Positions 53,159-64,000 of a stretch of 64,000 bases of DNA are shown here, piece by piece (the stretch's first letter is position 1; the number at the start of each line of letters is the position of its first letter). The DNA is taken from assembly GCA_900468625.1 (NCBI GenBank), contig UBUL01000001.1, forward strand, positions 151,385-215,384, in the 5' to 3' direction. Position numbers and translations under genes: made by a program. Origin of the DNA: Hyphomicrobiales bacterium (GTDB lineage: Bacteria > Pseudomonadota > Alphaproteobacteria > Rhizobiales > Rhizobiaceae). The notes below the pieces were generated by a model, which worked only from the letters and a program-made list of their open reading frames with translations, was not told where the DNA came from and ran no database searches.

Positions 53159-54511
53159 TCAGGCGGCCGAACGCACGTTCGAGATCACGTCGATCAACCC
53201 GCCGACGATACGCTCGATCTGGCCGCGATCGTCGCCTTCCGCCATGACGCGGATCAACGGTTCCGTGCCGGACGGACGGATCACCAGCCGTCCGTTGCGG
53301 GAAAGTTCGCTTTCCGCATCGGCGATCGCCTGACGCACCTGAATGTCCTCCAGCGGCTTGCCGCCGGAAATGCGGACATTGCGCAGCAGCTGCGGCACCG
53401 GCTCGAAACGGCGGCAGACCTCGCTGACCGGCTTGCCCGTGCGCTTCACCGCAGCGAGGATTTGCAGCGCCGCCACGAGGCCATCTCCTGTCGTGCCGTA
53501 ATCGGACAGCACGATATGGCCGGATTGTTCGCCCCCGACATTGTAATTGTGCTGACGCATGTGCTCGACGACATAACGGTCACCCACGGCCGTGCGGGCA
53601 AGCGACATGCCGCGCTCTTCGAGGAAACGCTCCAGGCCGAGATTGGACATGACGGTTGCGACGATGCCGTTGCCGCGCAGCGTCTGGCTCTCGGCCCAGC
53701 TTTCGGCGATGACGGCCATCAGCTGGTCTCCATCGATGATCGTGCCCGTCTCATCGACGATGATCACACGGTCGGCATCGCCATCGAGCGCGATGCCGAT
53801 ATCGGCGCGCACCTCATCCACCTTCTTCTGCAGGGCGACGGGGCTCGTGGAGCCGCAATTGAGGTTGATGTTCGTGCCGTTCGGCTCGTTGCCGATGGTC
53901 ACGACCTCCGCGCCAAGCTCCCAAAGGGCGGCCGGAGCGACCTTGTAGGCGGCCCCATTGGCGCAGTCGATGGCGATACGCAGTCCCTGCAGCGTGACGT
54001 CGCGCGGCAGCGTGCGCTTGGCATGTTCGATGTAGCGGTCATGCACGCCGTCGATACGCTTGGCACGGCCGATATTCTCCGCCTTGGCAAGATGTTCCGA
54101 CATGTCCTTGTCGAGCATGTCCTCGATCTTCATTTCCAGATCGTCGGAAAGCTTGTAGCCATCCGGGCCGAAAAGCTTGATGCCGTTATCCTGATAGGGG
54201 TTATGCGAGGCCGAGATCATGACGCCGATATCCGCGCGCAGCGAACGCGTCAGCATGGCGACTGCCGGCGTTGGAATAGGGCCGAGAACGAAGGCATCGA
54301 CGCCGGCTGCGGTAAAGCCAGCCACCATGGCATTTTCCAGCATATAGCCGGAAAGACGCGTGTCCTTGCCGATCACGACGCGATGACGATGATTACCTCG
54401 ATGGAAGATCGTGCCGGCTGCGATACCCACGCGCATGGCAAGATCCGGCGTCATCGGATAGATATTGGATTGACCGCGAATTCCGTCAGTTCCGAAATAG
54501 CGACGTTTCAT
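53159..54511 (-). CDS. glmM: Phosphoglucosamine mutase
   Basis: A 450-residue enzyme converting glucosamine-6-phosphate to glucosamine-1-phosphate for peptidoglycan and LPS. The phospho-serine is in MISASHNP (Ser102), the metal loop is DGDADR, the sugar loop GGEQSGH, and the phosphate-binding loop [21 protein letters not shown] precedes the ATG; a frame up to 54637 has no site. It ends the ftsH-glmM block. Confidence 0.94.
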   Translation of the reverse strand: MKRRYFGTDGIRGQSNIYPMTPDLAMRVGIAAGTIFHRGNHRHRVVIGKDTRLSGYMLENAMVAGFTAAGVDAFVLGPIPTPAVAMLTRSLRADIGVMISASHNPYQDNGIKLFGPDGYKLSDDLEMKIEDMLDKDMSEHLAKAENIGRAKRIDGVHDRYIEHAKRTLPRDVTLQGLRIAIDCANGAAYKVAPAALWELGAEVVTIGNEPNGTNINLNCGSTSPVALQKKVDEVRADIGIALDGDADRVIIVDETGTIIDGDQLMAVIAESWAESQTLRGNGIVATVMSNLGLERFLEERGMSLARTAVGDRYVVEHMRQHNYNVGGEQSGHIVLSDYGTTGDGLVAALQILAAVKRTGKPVSEVCRRFEPVPQLLRNVRISGGKPLEDIQVRQAIADAESELSRNGRLVIRPSGTEPLIRVMAEGDDRGQIERIVGGLIDVISNVRSAA

Positions 54512-54779
54512 ATGCACTCCTGTCGTTGCCGCATCCTTGCGGGAGATGCAGCGCCATCGGCACCGCAGCTCCAGGATTGCGAGAACCGGCAGGTGTCGAT
54601 GCTTGTGGCTCATGCCACACATTGTAAAATTCGGCACTTAAATTACCGAGAACGCCTATTACAACGCGTTACCATTAATAAGCACTAAAAAAGCTTATTC
54701 CCCAAGAAACGGAACCAGCCTTTCGCCTGTCAGCGCAAATGTGGCGCCTATGGACAGGACTGCAGTTCAGAGGCCGTCC

Positions 54780-55007
54780 TCACACATCCCTGATCGACTT
54801 GGCCGCCTGAGCCTGGATCGGCGGGCAAGGAACGGTTCCATATGAGCAGAACACACAGCAATCACCTGCCTTCGGGAGAAGGACGGCACCGCAGCCCTTG
54901 CATTCGTAGAGATGCTGGCAGGCGTCGGTCGGCATCGTTTCGGCCGCCGAGAAGCGGCAGACCGGACAGGTAATCGTCGAGCTGAGGATGGGGGATGCTT
55001 CAAGCAT
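54780..55007 (-). CDS. GDCCVxC-domain small protein
   Basis: A 75-residue Cys-rich protein: TCPVC, ECKGCG, and the GDCCVFCSYGTVPCPP block. The last is the GDCCVxC signature of a family that has selenocysteine in some members; here the position is Cys. The family is linked with metal or redox chemistry, but its function is not known. It stands alone between glmM and ftsH, in the same direction. Confidence 0.78.
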   Translation of the reverse strand: MLEASPILSSTITCPVCRFSAAETMPTDACQHLYECKGCGAVLLPKAGDCCVFCSYGTVPCPPIQAQAAKSIRDV

Positions 55008-55077
55008 GGAAATATCCGATCGTCGGTCTGGGCAGCGGCGACCTCAGCCTCCGTTCGTTACCCTCAACCATTAAAAA

Positions 55078-55110
55078 AGGCCGGTTCCCTCCTCAAAGGA
55101 GAACCGGCCT
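55078..55110. terminator. Hairpin terminator
   Basis: AGGCCGGTT and AACCGGCCT form a nine-bp stem closed by CCCTCCTCAAAGGAG, which pairs further. A-run on the left (TTAAAAAAGG) gives a T-run on the minus strand, so it ends the ftsH message. Confidence 0.8.
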
Positions 55111-55137
55111 CTTCGTTTACATGTTCAATCGCTCCTA

Positions 55138-55252
55138 GAGCGTGATGCCGAAAACTGTGGGCGGCTTTCGAACGGCATCACACTCTACTTCTTTGATTCC
55201 AGAGCAGATTCAGATTTTAGGTCGAACGAACTTGAAATCATCCGGCTCTAAC
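55138..55252. repeat. RIME-like composite palindromic repeat
   Basis: GAGCGTGATGCCGAAAACTG and GGCTTTCGAACGGCATCACACTC form the first palindrome; GATTTTAGGTC and a changed GAACTTGAAATC form the second, ending CCGGCTCTA. It is a close copy of 46138-46254 and, like it, touches a stop codon (ftsH). Confidence 0.8.
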
Positions 55253-55253
55253 G

Positions 55254-57197
<1,944 letters not shown>

Positions 57198-57313
57198 CGA
57201 ACTCCCCAGCACTGAAACTTCCGCCGCCTAAGCGACGGCATTACTTGATCCCTAACATAGGGTTGCGCCAAGCCCTTGCCAAGGCAAACCGCACTGCCGC
57301 ATGCTTTTTCCGT

Positions 57314-58642
57314 CTATAGGGCCGAAAACGGCAGCCGCCTATAGGCCTTGCGCCCAAAAGCCGCGGAAAGGCGATCTGCAAATGTGAGATCGAATCGTGT
57401 CAAAAAGCGGTCGAAAGGTGCAAGATAGGGAGTAACCACAGACGCGGCCGCAGCAGCGGATCCGTCGACCTCGATCAACGGCAATGCCGCCCTGGCGCGC
57501 TGTACCGCTCCCTTCGCCAGCTCCGGCGGGAAAGTCGCCGTACCTTCCGCTCCGCAGGCACGCACGCGAATGGATGTTCGCCCTGAATTCAGCACCTCGA
57601 AACGGCCGTCCCAACACCCCTTTTCACCCGGCATGAGCAAGAGCGAGCCGATATTGCGGCCCTCGCGCATCAGATAGAGCGCCTCCCGGCGCAGATCGAA
57701 AACAACGCCACCTGCCGTGCGCCGCCCGGTATTCCCCGCCCTTATGAAGCCAAGGATATGCCGCATCTGCTCGCGCCCGGGCGCATAGGCCTTACCGCCG
57801 AAAGCCGCGGCGAGATAGGATAAGGCATAGGCGGCAATCGCCTCCTCCGCTGCGAAGGCGGATCGATCGATGACGCAAAGCGCATTGGAATGAATGGTCA
57901 CATGAGCGTCCAGCCATGCGGATGCCTTGCCGGAAAGCACCGCGCGATCGGCGGCACCATCCGCAGGCACCTCCGCTTCCGCCCGATGCCGAGCGAGATC
58001 CGCGCGCGTGCGGACACGCTCGTACGTCGTGTCCTCATTGCTTGGATCGTCGAGCCAGGATAGGCCCCGCGCCGCAAGATAGGCTCTGATACCAACCCGC
58101 CGGCAGGCCAGAAACGGCCTGGCAATCCAGATGCGCCGGTCAAACAGCACCGCATCGGCTATGCCGGTACCGCTCTCGCCCTGTGGCCTGCGCTTGCTGC
58201 GCATGGCCATCGTCTCGCGCTGATCGTCCATCGTGTGTGCGGTCACGATGACATCGGCCAAAATCTCGGCTGCAAGATCGGCAAGCAGCTCATAGCGTGC
58301 CTCGCGGGCGGCCGCCATGATGCCGGTCGCGGGCTTCTCGCCTTCCCAGCGCCGTATAAAATGGGAAATACCGCGCGAGGCGCAGAGTGCGGCGACCTCT
58401 CGCGCTTCGTCCGCCGCTTCGGCTCTCAAGCCATGGTCTACGGTCGCAGCGCTGAGAGTTACATCTTCGTGAGGAAGGGATTGCAGCCGTTCGGCAAGGG
58501 CAATCAAAAGCCCGGTTGAATCGCTGCCGCCCGAAATGGCGACCAGGATATGAGCAGGCTTCGATAGGGAAAGCAGAAATTCACTTGCAGCGTCCTCGGG
58601 CAAGAGAACCGTGGCGCCGCCGGTCACAGCGTCACCTGACAT
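57314..58642 (-). CDS. tilS: tRNA(Ile)-lysidine synthetase
   Basis: A 442-residue enzyme that makes lysidine at C34 of tRNA-Ile2. The PP-loop is VAISGGSDSTGLL; TVDHGLRAEAADEA and TAHTMDDQRETMAMR follow, with DDPSNEDTTYERVRTR as the next family motif. The usual C-terminal domain is degenerate. Its start is five bases after cpoB, in one operon with it. Confidence 0.92.
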   Translation of the reverse strand: MSGDAVTGGATVLLPEDAASEFLLSLSKPAHILVAISGGSDSTGLLIALAERLQSLPHEDVTLSAATVDHGLRAEAADEAREVAALCASRGISHFIRRWEGEKPATGIMAAAREARYELLADLAAEILADVIVTAHTMDDQRETMAMRSKRRPQGESGTGIADAVLFDRRIWIARPFLACRRVGIRAYLAARGLSWLDDPSNEDTTYERVRTRADLARHRAEAEVPADGAADRAVLSGKASAWLDAHVTIHSNALCVIDRSAFAAEEAIAAYALSYLAAAFGGKAYAPGREQMRHILGFIRAGNTGRRTAGGVVFDLRREALYLMREGRNIGSLLLMPGEKGCWDGRFEVLNSGRTSIRVRACGAEGTATFPPELAKGAVQRARAALPLIEVDGSAAAAASVVTPYLAPFDRFLTRFDLTFADRLSAAFGRKAYRRLPFSAL

Positions 58643-58647
58643 GGCAA

Positions 58648-59661
58648 TCAGCAGGCAAGCCGCTTCTCTTCGCTGGCAACTTTGCCGGTTACGGCCTTGG
58701 AAGCCTTCGGATAACGCTTGGTCACTTCGCGAAGCGTCGCGCAGGCGGTATCCTTGTTGTCGAGTGCGGCAAGCGACATGCCGAGCTTCAGCAGCATTTC
58801 GGGCGCCTTTTCGGAGCCGCTGTACTTCTGGTGCGCATTCAGGAACGTCTTGGCGGCCTCGTTATATTTGCCCTGGGAATAAAGCGCCTCTCCGAGCCAG
58901 AAATTCGCATCCGCAGCCTTTGAGCTGCTCGGGTAGCTGTCGAGATATTGGCGGAACTCCTGTTCGGCGACACTGTAGTCGCCGGACAGGACATGGCCGT
59001 AGGCGGCCTTGTATTGATCGTTCTCGCTGCCGAGCGAAGCCGTCTGGGTGTTGGAGCCGGCGCTCGGCGCCGCACCCGAGCCATTGCTGGCTCCCGTCAT
59101 CGAGGAGCCGACCTGGTTTCCGTTCGGGTCGAACTGGATGGAACCGAGCTCGCTCGGCGGCTTGCCCGCGCCGCTGCCGCGCGACGAAACGGCACTGCCG
59201 TTCTGCGAGTCGGTGATGACGCCGGCGATATCGTCCTGCTGGCCGCCGCTGCCCTGTGCGGGGACGTTTGCTTCGCTCTTCTTCATCGCGCCACCCGCCG
59301 CAGGCGCGCCACCGCCGCGCTTTTCGAGCTGCTGGAAGCGGAATTCGTTGTCTTCCTGCGCCTTGCGGATCTGCTCCTGCATCTGAAGAAGCTGATAGCT
59401 CATTTCCTCGACACGGCCGTTCAGCTGGCGCATCTGGTCCTCAAGCTGCTGCAGACGAACTTCGGCGTCGCTGCTTTGAACCCTGACGACCGGTGCCTGG
59501 CCGTATTGTGCTTGTCTTTGATACGCATTGTCGGGGGCCGCCTGCGTGGAGGCATTGCGGCCTCCAAGGTGGATTCCAAACAGCGACAAGGCAGAAGCAT
59601 CGCGCTCGCTACCCGCAAAGGCGGCGAGACAAAGCATGCTCGCCACGACAAGTTTTCTCAT
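58648..59661 (-). CDS. cpoB: Cell division coordinator CpoB (YbgF)
   Basis: A 337-residue periplasmic protein: a signal peptide (ending DASA), a coiled coil at about 65-110 (LQQLEDQMRQLNGRVEEMSYQ), a Gly/Ser-rich linker, and C-terminal TPR repeats (GHVLSGDYSVAEQEFRQYL, FWLGEALYSQGKYNEAAKTF). It links peptidoglycan synthesis with the Tol-Pal system. pal lies 158 bases upstream. Confidence 0.92.
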   Translation of the reverse strand: MRKLVVASMLCLAAFAGSERDASALSLFGIHLGGRNASTQAAPDNAYQRQAQYGQAPVVRVQSSDAEVRLQQLEDQMRQLNGRVEEMSYQLLQMQEQIRKAQEDNEFRFQQLEKRGGGAPAAGGAMKKSEANVPAQGSGGQQDDIAGVITDSQNGSAVSSRGSGAGKPPSELGSIQFDPNGNQVGSSMTGASNGSGAAPSAGSNTQTASLGSENDQYKAAYGHVLSGDYSVAEQEFRQYLDSYPSSSKAADANFWLGEALYSQGKYNEAAKTFLNAHQKYSGSEKAPEMLLKLGMSLAALDNKDTACATLREVTKRYPKASKAVTGKVASEEKRLAC

Positions 59662-59769
59662 ATGGATCGTCCTGTCTCATTGATTCTTCGGACCATAGGC
59701 TCGAACAGGAGATTTTTACAATTGCTCTCAAAAAGCAACGGAGTTCGGCCAAAGTGTGGTCAAAAAAGT

Positions 59770-59793
59770 AAAGGCGACCGTGAGGCCGCCTTT
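59770..59793 (-). terminator. Intrinsic terminator after pal
   Basis: AAAGGCG and CGCCTTT form a seven-bp stem (more pairs inside with one mismatch). On the minus strand the stem is followed by TACTTTTTT. It is 27 bases downstream of the pal stop, so cpoB must rely on read-through or its own promoter. Confidence 0.8.
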
Positions 59794-59819
59794 ATGCATT
59801 CGACCAGTCGTGTGACCTA

Positions 59820-60353
59820 TCAGGAACCGGCGCCGTTCAGGACGGTGACAGCACGGCGGTTCTGCGACCAGCAGGAAATATCGTCGCAGGTGGCGACGGG
59901 ACGTTCCTTGCCGTAGGAGATCGTCTTCATGCGCTTGGCCGGAACGCCGCGCGAAGCCAGGTAGTCCTTGGTGGCAGCCGCACGACGGGCGCCGAGAGCC
60001 AGGTTGTATTCACGCGTGCCGCGTTCGTCGGCATGGCCTTCGACGGTGATCGCATAGTTCGGGTAGCGCGCCAGCCACTGTGCCTGACGATCGAGCGTCT
60101 GGGCGGCATCGGTGCGAATGGAGGTGCTGTCGGTGTCGAAGAAGATGCGGTCGCCGACATTGACCGTGAAGTCCTGCGGCGAACCCGGAGTAGCATTGCC
60201 GGCACCGTTCAGGCCAAGACCATTGGCATCGTTCGGCAGACCCTTCTTCGACGCGCAGCCGGCCAGAGAAAGGCCAACGAAAAGCGCGATCATGATCGGG
60301 TTGCGGGCGAGGTTCTGCATGTGGCCAACGGCCTGGTTTGCGGTGCGGCTCAT
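59820..60353 (-). CDS. pal: Peptidoglycan-associated lipoprotein Pal
   Basis: A 177-residue outer-membrane lipoprotein. The lipobox is SLAGC (about residue 33) after a long n-region; the OmpA-like domain has IFFDTDSTSI, TVEGHADERGTREYN and ARRAAATKDYL, the parts that bind diaminopimelate. GGAGAG precedes the ATG. It binds TolB, whose gene is upstream (153 bases). Confidence 0.95.
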   Translation of the reverse strand: MSRTANQAVGHMQNLARNPIMIALFVGLSLAGCASKKGLPNDANGLGLNGAGNATPGSPQDFTVNVGDRIFFDTDSTSIRTDAAQTLDRQAQWLARYPNYAITVEGHADERGTREYNLALGARRAAATKDYLASRGVPAKRMKTISYGKERPVATCDDISCWSQNRRAVTVLNGAGS

Positions 60354-60506
60354 GGCCGGTCTCTCCTTAAGTCTCTATCAGGGTTGCCAGACTGTAACCG
60401 GGTTCGGTTAATCGGATTCCAACGAGTATGGTTAATGATGTCCTAAAATCGTCGTGAAACGGTCCAGTCACAGGACTTTGCGGCGATAAAGTGGCAAGCC
60501 GCTTCA

Positions 60507-61811
60507 TCACTCGAGCAGCGGCGACCAGGCGGGGTCGGAAGCGAAGCCCGGCGTCGGGATCTTCTGTTCGTTATAGCCGGTCAGATCGATGGAGAAGAGC
60601 TGCGGGCCGCCTGCGCCGGCCGGCTGGCGGAAGAACATGATGACGCGGCCGTTCGGCGCCCAGGTCGGACCTTCATTATGGAAGCCGGTGGTCAGCAGGC
60701 GCTCGCCCGAACCATCCGTCTTCATGACGCCGATGGAGAAACTTCCGCCGGACTGTTTGGTGAAGGCGATGAGATCGCCGCGCGGCGACCAGACCGGCGT
60801 GGAATAGGAGCCGTCACCGAAAGAAATGCGGCGCTGATTGGAGCCATCGGCATTCATCACATAGATCTGCGGCTTACCGCCGCGGTCACTTTCAAAGGCG
60901 ACCTGCGTGCCGTCGGGCGAATAGGACGGCGACGTGTCGATCGCGGCCGTCGAGGTCAGGCGGGTCGTGGTGCGCGAACGCAGGTCCATCGTGTAGATAT
61001 TGGCATTACCTTCCTGCTGCAGGCTCATGATCACGCGCTGGCCGTCCGGCGAGAAGCGCGGCGAGAAGGTCATGCCCGGGAAGTTGCCGACCAGTTCGCG
61101 CTGGCCCGTCTGCAGCTGCAGCAGGTAGACGCGCGGCTGCTGATTGGCGAAGGACATGTAGGTCACTTCCTGCCGGTTCGGCGAAAAGCGCGGTGTCAGC
61201 ACGAGATCGCTGCCGTCGGTCAGCATGCGCACGTTGGCGCCGTCCTGGTCCATGATGCCGAGCTGCGTCTTGCGGGCCGTCTTCGGGCCGCTTTCCGCGA
61301 CGAAAACGACGCGCGTATCGAAATAACCCTTCTCGCCGGTGATCTTCTGATAGATCGCATCGGCGATGATATGGGCAACGCGGCGCCAGTTGTCCGGCTG
61401 GGCAAAGAACTGCTGGCCGATCATCTGGCTGTTGCCGAACGTGTCCCACAGGCGGAATTCGGCACGAAGGCGGCCGCCTTCCTGCGTCACCCGGCCCGTT
61501 ACGAGCGCCTGCGCGTTGATCGAGGTCCAATCCTGGAAGCGCGGGGTCGAATCCGGATTGGTGATCTTTTCGATGAAGGCCTGCTTGTTGATCGGAGCGA
61601 ACAGGCCGGAACGCTGCAGGTCGGCGGCAATCACGCCTGAGATCTGCGGGCCGAGGCTATCATTCGACAGAAGGTCGGTGATGGCGATCGGCATGGGCTG
61701 GACGTTGCCCTTGTTGATGTTGAGCTCGACCACGGCGTAGGCCGGGGTGGATGCCACAGCCATCAGGCCTGCCAGCACCAGCAGGAGACGAACGAGGGAG
61801 TTTCTGATCAT
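60507..61811 (-). CDS. tolB: Tol-Pal system protein TolB
   Basis: A 434-residue periplasmic protein: signal peptide ending AYA, an N-terminal domain ([14 protein letters not shown]...[13 protein letters not shown]) and a six-bladed beta-propeller of FSPDGxxVxF repeats ([23 protein letters not shown] and others). It binds Pal. ATG 61811 has AAAGG upstream; an ATG at 61832, overlapping the previous stop (TAATG), would add seven residues and could be used by coupled translation. Confidence 0.93.
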   Translation of the reverse strand: MIRNSLVRLLLVLAGLMAVASTPAYAVVELNINKGNVQPMPIAITDLLSNDSLGPQISGVIAADLQRSGLFAPINKQAFIEKITNPDSTPRFQDWTSINAQALVTGRVTQEGGRLRAEFRLWDTFGNSQMIGQQFFAQPDNWRRVAHIIADAIYQKITGEKGYFDTRVVFVAESGPKTARKTQLGIMDQDGANVRMLTDGSDLVLTPRFSPNRQEVTYMSFANQQPRVYLLQLQTGQRELVGNFPGMTFSPRFSPDGQRVIMSLQQEGNANIYTMDLRSRTTTRLTSTAAIDTSPSYSPDGTQVAFESDRGGKPQIYVMNADGSNQRRISFGDGSYSTPVWSPRGDLIAFTKQSGGSFSIGVMKTDGSGERLLTTGFHNEGPTWAPNGRVIMFFRQPAGAGGPQLFSIDLTGYNEQKIPTPGFASDPAWSPLLE

Positions 61812-61831
61812 ATGTATCAAGCCTTTCAGCA

Positions 61832-62260
61832 TTAATTCGCTGGATCGCTGGCATCGAAGCGAAGCGTCACTTCTTTCCAGTCGTCATATTGATCTATTGG
61901 TAGGTTTTTGAACGGAGCGGCCCGGAGCACGGCTCGCACAGCGGCGGCCTCCATAGCTTGTTGCGTCGCCTTGGGTCCACCGGCGGCGGTAACCTTCGGT
62001 TCGCCCACGATCTCTCCGCTTCGGCTGAGCTTGAGATGCACCCGGACGTGAACATGCTTCGCCCCTGCCATGCCGGGCACGATATTCCAATTCTTCGCCA
62101 CATCCTCACGCAGACTGTTCTTGGCCGAATTTTCTCGCGGCTGCGTCGCGCTTGCAGCCTGTGCGGACACGAAGCCGATCAACATCATCCCCAAGGCCGC
62201 AAGCAAGCTCAGGCCGAAACGGAGACAGTGGTTTATTGAACGCTGCATTCCCCGCATCAC
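61832..62260 (-). CDS. Stand-alone TolA domain III / TonB-C-like periplasmic protein
   Basis: A 142-residue protein with a signal peptide (GFVSAQA) and then one domain: [29 protein letters not shown] and [12 protein letters not shown]. It is clearly similar to the last 110 residues of the TolA encoded just upstream (SKNWLVIPGMEGASDV, VHVRLDKSGQIIG), but lacks the membrane anchor and the long helical domain. It overlaps tolA by four bases and touches tolB, so it is made together with them. It may bind Pal or TolB in the periplasm. Confidence 0.8.
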   Translation of the reverse strand: MMRGMQRSINHCLRFGLSLLAALGMMLIGFVSAQAASATQPRENSAKNSLREDVAKNWNIVPGMAGAKHVHVRVHLKLSRSGEIVGEPKVTAAGGPKATQQAMEAAAVRAVLRAAPFKNLPIDQYDDWKEVTLRFDASDPAN

Positions 62261-63510
62261 ATTCCCAAGTCTCTCGGATCGAAGTTGAGCACCAGCTCGT
62301 TCCAGCCGTCCGAGCCATCGTACTTGTCCGGTGGCAACAACCCTCCGGCATTTACTTCCTTCTGCAGATCGGCGCGGCTTTTCATCACCGCACGCTCAGC
62401 AGCCCCCCTCAGGGCATTCTGGGTGGTTGTCGGTCCACCGCTGACGGAGACTTCCGGTGTGCCGATAATCTGTCCTGACTTGTCGAGGCGAACATGAACC
62501 TTGATCGTGACATCGCTTGCCCCTTCCATGCCGGGGATGACAAGCCAGTTCTTACTGATCAGATCGCGCAAACCGTCCTTCTGACTCTGGCTGAGCTTAC
62601 CGCCGCCAAGCGATTTCATCCCACCGCGCGAAGCAACCTGCGTATCAGCGCCGGCTGAGGCTTGCTGGGACGAACGTTTCGCACCGCCCTTCGACGAGGT
62701 GTTGTTCAACATCGCCGAAATCTGATCCTCATTGAAATCGCTGGCACTCGACTTGGGTCCCTTGGCGGACTCACGTTTCTTATCAGCGTCCTTTTTTCCG
62801 TCGTCGACCGACTTTTCCTTGCTGATGCTCTGAGTCGCGGTTTTATCGGCAGGCGTCACGCTGGCCACTTTCGGGTCCGGCTTCGTCTGCGGAGTCGCGT
62901 CTGGCTTGGGTTCCGCAGCCTTCGGCGGCGTCGGTTGCGGCTTGACAAATGGAACCGGAGCATTGGTTGGCAGCTGGATTTCGGCCTGGTCGGCCGGCTG
63001 TTGTGCAGGCGGCGGCGTGGGCGTTGCATCGGCCTTCGGGGTCGGTGGTGCGGGATCCGGCTTCGGAGTCGGCGTCACATCCGGCTTCTGCTGGGGAATG
63101 GCGGCCACTTCCTTCGGCGCGGCTTCCGTTTCCTGCTGCTCGATCGTCTTGGCGTCATTCGGGCGCGGATCGTCCTGCGGTACAGGCGTCTCCACCTTCT
63201 TCGGCGCTAGGGCTGCAGTCTCACTTTCCGGCCGTTGCGTCGGCACGACCGGGTTCTTGATATCGACCTTGTTCTCGCCGACATTCTGCGCGTTGGCGAC
63301 CTGATCCTGCTTGGTCGTCTGCTTGCGCGAGACGTGATCCGTCACCGGCGCTTTCTTCTCACCCTGCTGGAGCTGGTCAGCCTGCACGATATCGACATCC
63401 ATCGCCGTGCTTTCCGGCGTTTCCAGCGGCGCCGGCGCACTCAGCGTCACCATGGCGGCAATCAGCACCAGGATGTGAATGACAGCAGATGTAGCAAGGC
63501 TGCGCTTCAT
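62257..63510 (-). CDS. tolA: Cell envelope integrity protein TolA
   Basis: A 417-residue protein: N-terminal membrane anchor (AVIHILVLIAAMVTL), a long Pro/Lys-rich middle (about 90-220) instead of the Ala-rich helix of E. coli, a basic stretch, and the C-terminal domain III (SKNWLVIPGMEGAS...GGPTTTQNAL). It joins TolQR in the inner membrane with Pal at the outer membrane. nine bases separate it from tolR. Confidence 0.93.
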   Translation of the reverse strand: MKRSLATSAVIHILVLIAAMVTLSAPAPLETPESTAMDVDIVQADQLQQGEKKAPVTDHVSRKQTTKQDQVANAQNVGENKVDIKNPVVPTQRPESETAALAPKKVETPVPQDDPRPNDAKTIEQQETEAAPKEVAAIPQQKPDVTPTPKPDPAPPTPKADATPTPPPAQQPADQAEIQLPTNAPVPFVKPQPTPPKAAEPKPDATPQTKPDPKVASVTPADKTATQSISKEKSVDDGKKDADKKRESAKGPKSSASDFNEDQISAMLNNTSSKGGAKRSSQQASAGADTQVASRGGMKSLGGGKLSQSQKDGLRDLISKNWLVIPGMEGASDVTIKVHVRLDKSGQIIGTPEVSVSGGPTTTQNALRGAAERAVMKSRADLQKEVNAGGLLPPDKYDGSDGWNELVLNFDPRDLGM

Positions 63511-63519
63511 GTCGGTTCG

Positions 63520-63978
63520 TCAGTGATCCGTTATCTGCTGCGTGACCAGACCGATATTCTTGTAACCGGCTTCCTGAATGCGCGACATGACATCGGCGAT
63601 CACGCCATAGGGCGCCTTGCCGTCACCGCGCACGAAAATGCGCTCGTTGTAGCCAGTGGTTGCGATCGCCTTGAGTTTGGCGGCGACTTCGGCGACGTCG
63701 ATCTGTGTCTCCTGCAGGAACACCTGGCCATCGGCCTTGATCGAAATGGTAATGGGCTGGGTCTGGGCATTCAGCGCGCCCGCCTGCGTCTGCGGCAGAT
63801 CGATCGGAACACCAGACGTCATCATCGGCGCCGCCACCATGAAGATGATCAGCAGCACGAGCATGACGTCAACCAGCGGCGTCACGTTGATATCGGCGAT
63901 CGGGCCGCCTCGGCCTCCGCCGCGGCGACCGCCCCGGCGGCCACCGCCGCCGCCCTTGCCTCCAACAGACATTGCCAT
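63520..63978 (-). CDS. tolR: Protein TolR (ExbD/TolR family)
   Basis: A 152-residue inner-membrane protein. The N-terminal cytosolic tail is unusually rich in Gly and Arg; the membrane span (ADINVTPLVDVMLVLLIIFMV) carries the essential Asp of DVMLVLL, and the periplasmic part ends with VRGDGKAPYGVIADVM. It forms the proton-driven motor with TolQ, whose gene is expected just upstream of the window end. GGAG precedes ATG 63978. Confidence 0.94.
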   Translation of the reverse strand: MAMSVGGKGGGGGRRGGRRGGGRGGPIADINVTPLVDVMLVLLIIFMVAAPMMTSGVPIDLPQTQAGALNAQTQPITISIKADGQVFLQETQIDVAEVAAKLKAIATTGYNERIFVRGDGKAPYGVIADVMSRIQEAGYKNIGLVTQQITDH

Positions 63979-64000
63979 GTGAGCTACTCCGGTTCTGTCC

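Overview
The window reads as chromosomal DNA of a Rhizobiaceae alphaproteobacterium (Rhizobium/Agrobacterium-like). The grounds are the high-GC coding style, DUF982 and DUF6074 genes that are typical of rhizobia, RIME-like intergenic palindromes at many gene ends, a serC leader of the rhizobial type, and the gene order tolR-tolA-tolB-pal-cpoB-tilS-ftsH-glmM. No CRISPR array, rRNA operon, prophage or transposase was seen. One tRNA is present.

Region by region: 0.2-9.7 kb is a plus-strand catabolic operon. It has a fused aryl-CoA monooxygenase/old-yellow-enzyme reductase, an SDR, an enoyl-CoA hydratase, an acyl-CoA dehydrogenase, a glutaryl-CoA dehydrogenase, a thioesterase, a RidA protein and an FadB-like two-domain enzyme whose C-terminus is cut short. 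The set fits CoA-dependent aerobic degradation of 2-aminobenzoate or salicylate through beta-oxidation-like steps to glutaryl-CoA. 9.7-30.4 kb is mixed metabolism: an adenylate cyclase, two SDRs with a divergent LysR, an LLM monooxygenase, OsmC, glycerate kinase, gamma-glutamyltransferase, a DHA2 exporter, a glyoxalase/hydrolase fusion, L-fuconate dehydratase, an AhpD-like protein, a cupin and the metQ/metNI methionine uptake genes. 30.5-38.1 kb holds a hydroxyacid dehydrogenase, a TAG-like glycosylase, three DUF982 paralogues with a DUF6074 gene, and a HAD/methyltransferase/unknown operon that looks like surface-glycan decoration.

38.8-41.4 kb is the most unusual segment. Three plus-strand genes of atypical base composition encode a trypsin-like serine protease, a protein with a HEPN-type RNxxxxH motif, and a protein with an amphipathic N-terminal segment. 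They sit against the 3' end of a tRNA-Met gene. This is my best candidate for an undescribed system, probably a defence or stress cassette.

41.8-64 kb is mostly core and mostly on the minus strand: mnmA; a four-gene phospholipid operon (acyltransferase, CdsA-like, small membrane protein, CDP-alcohol transferase with altered metal ligands); serC-serA with a structured leader; a GT25 glycosyltransferase; two outer-membrane beta-barrels; an SH3 protein; glmM; a GDCCVxC protein; ftsH; tilS; and the Tol-Pal genes, which include an extra stand-alone TolA domain III protein. Several genes too short for standard ORF calling were added, among them a 30-residue membrane peptide at 38301-38393. All functional calls come from reading the sequence; no database search was run.
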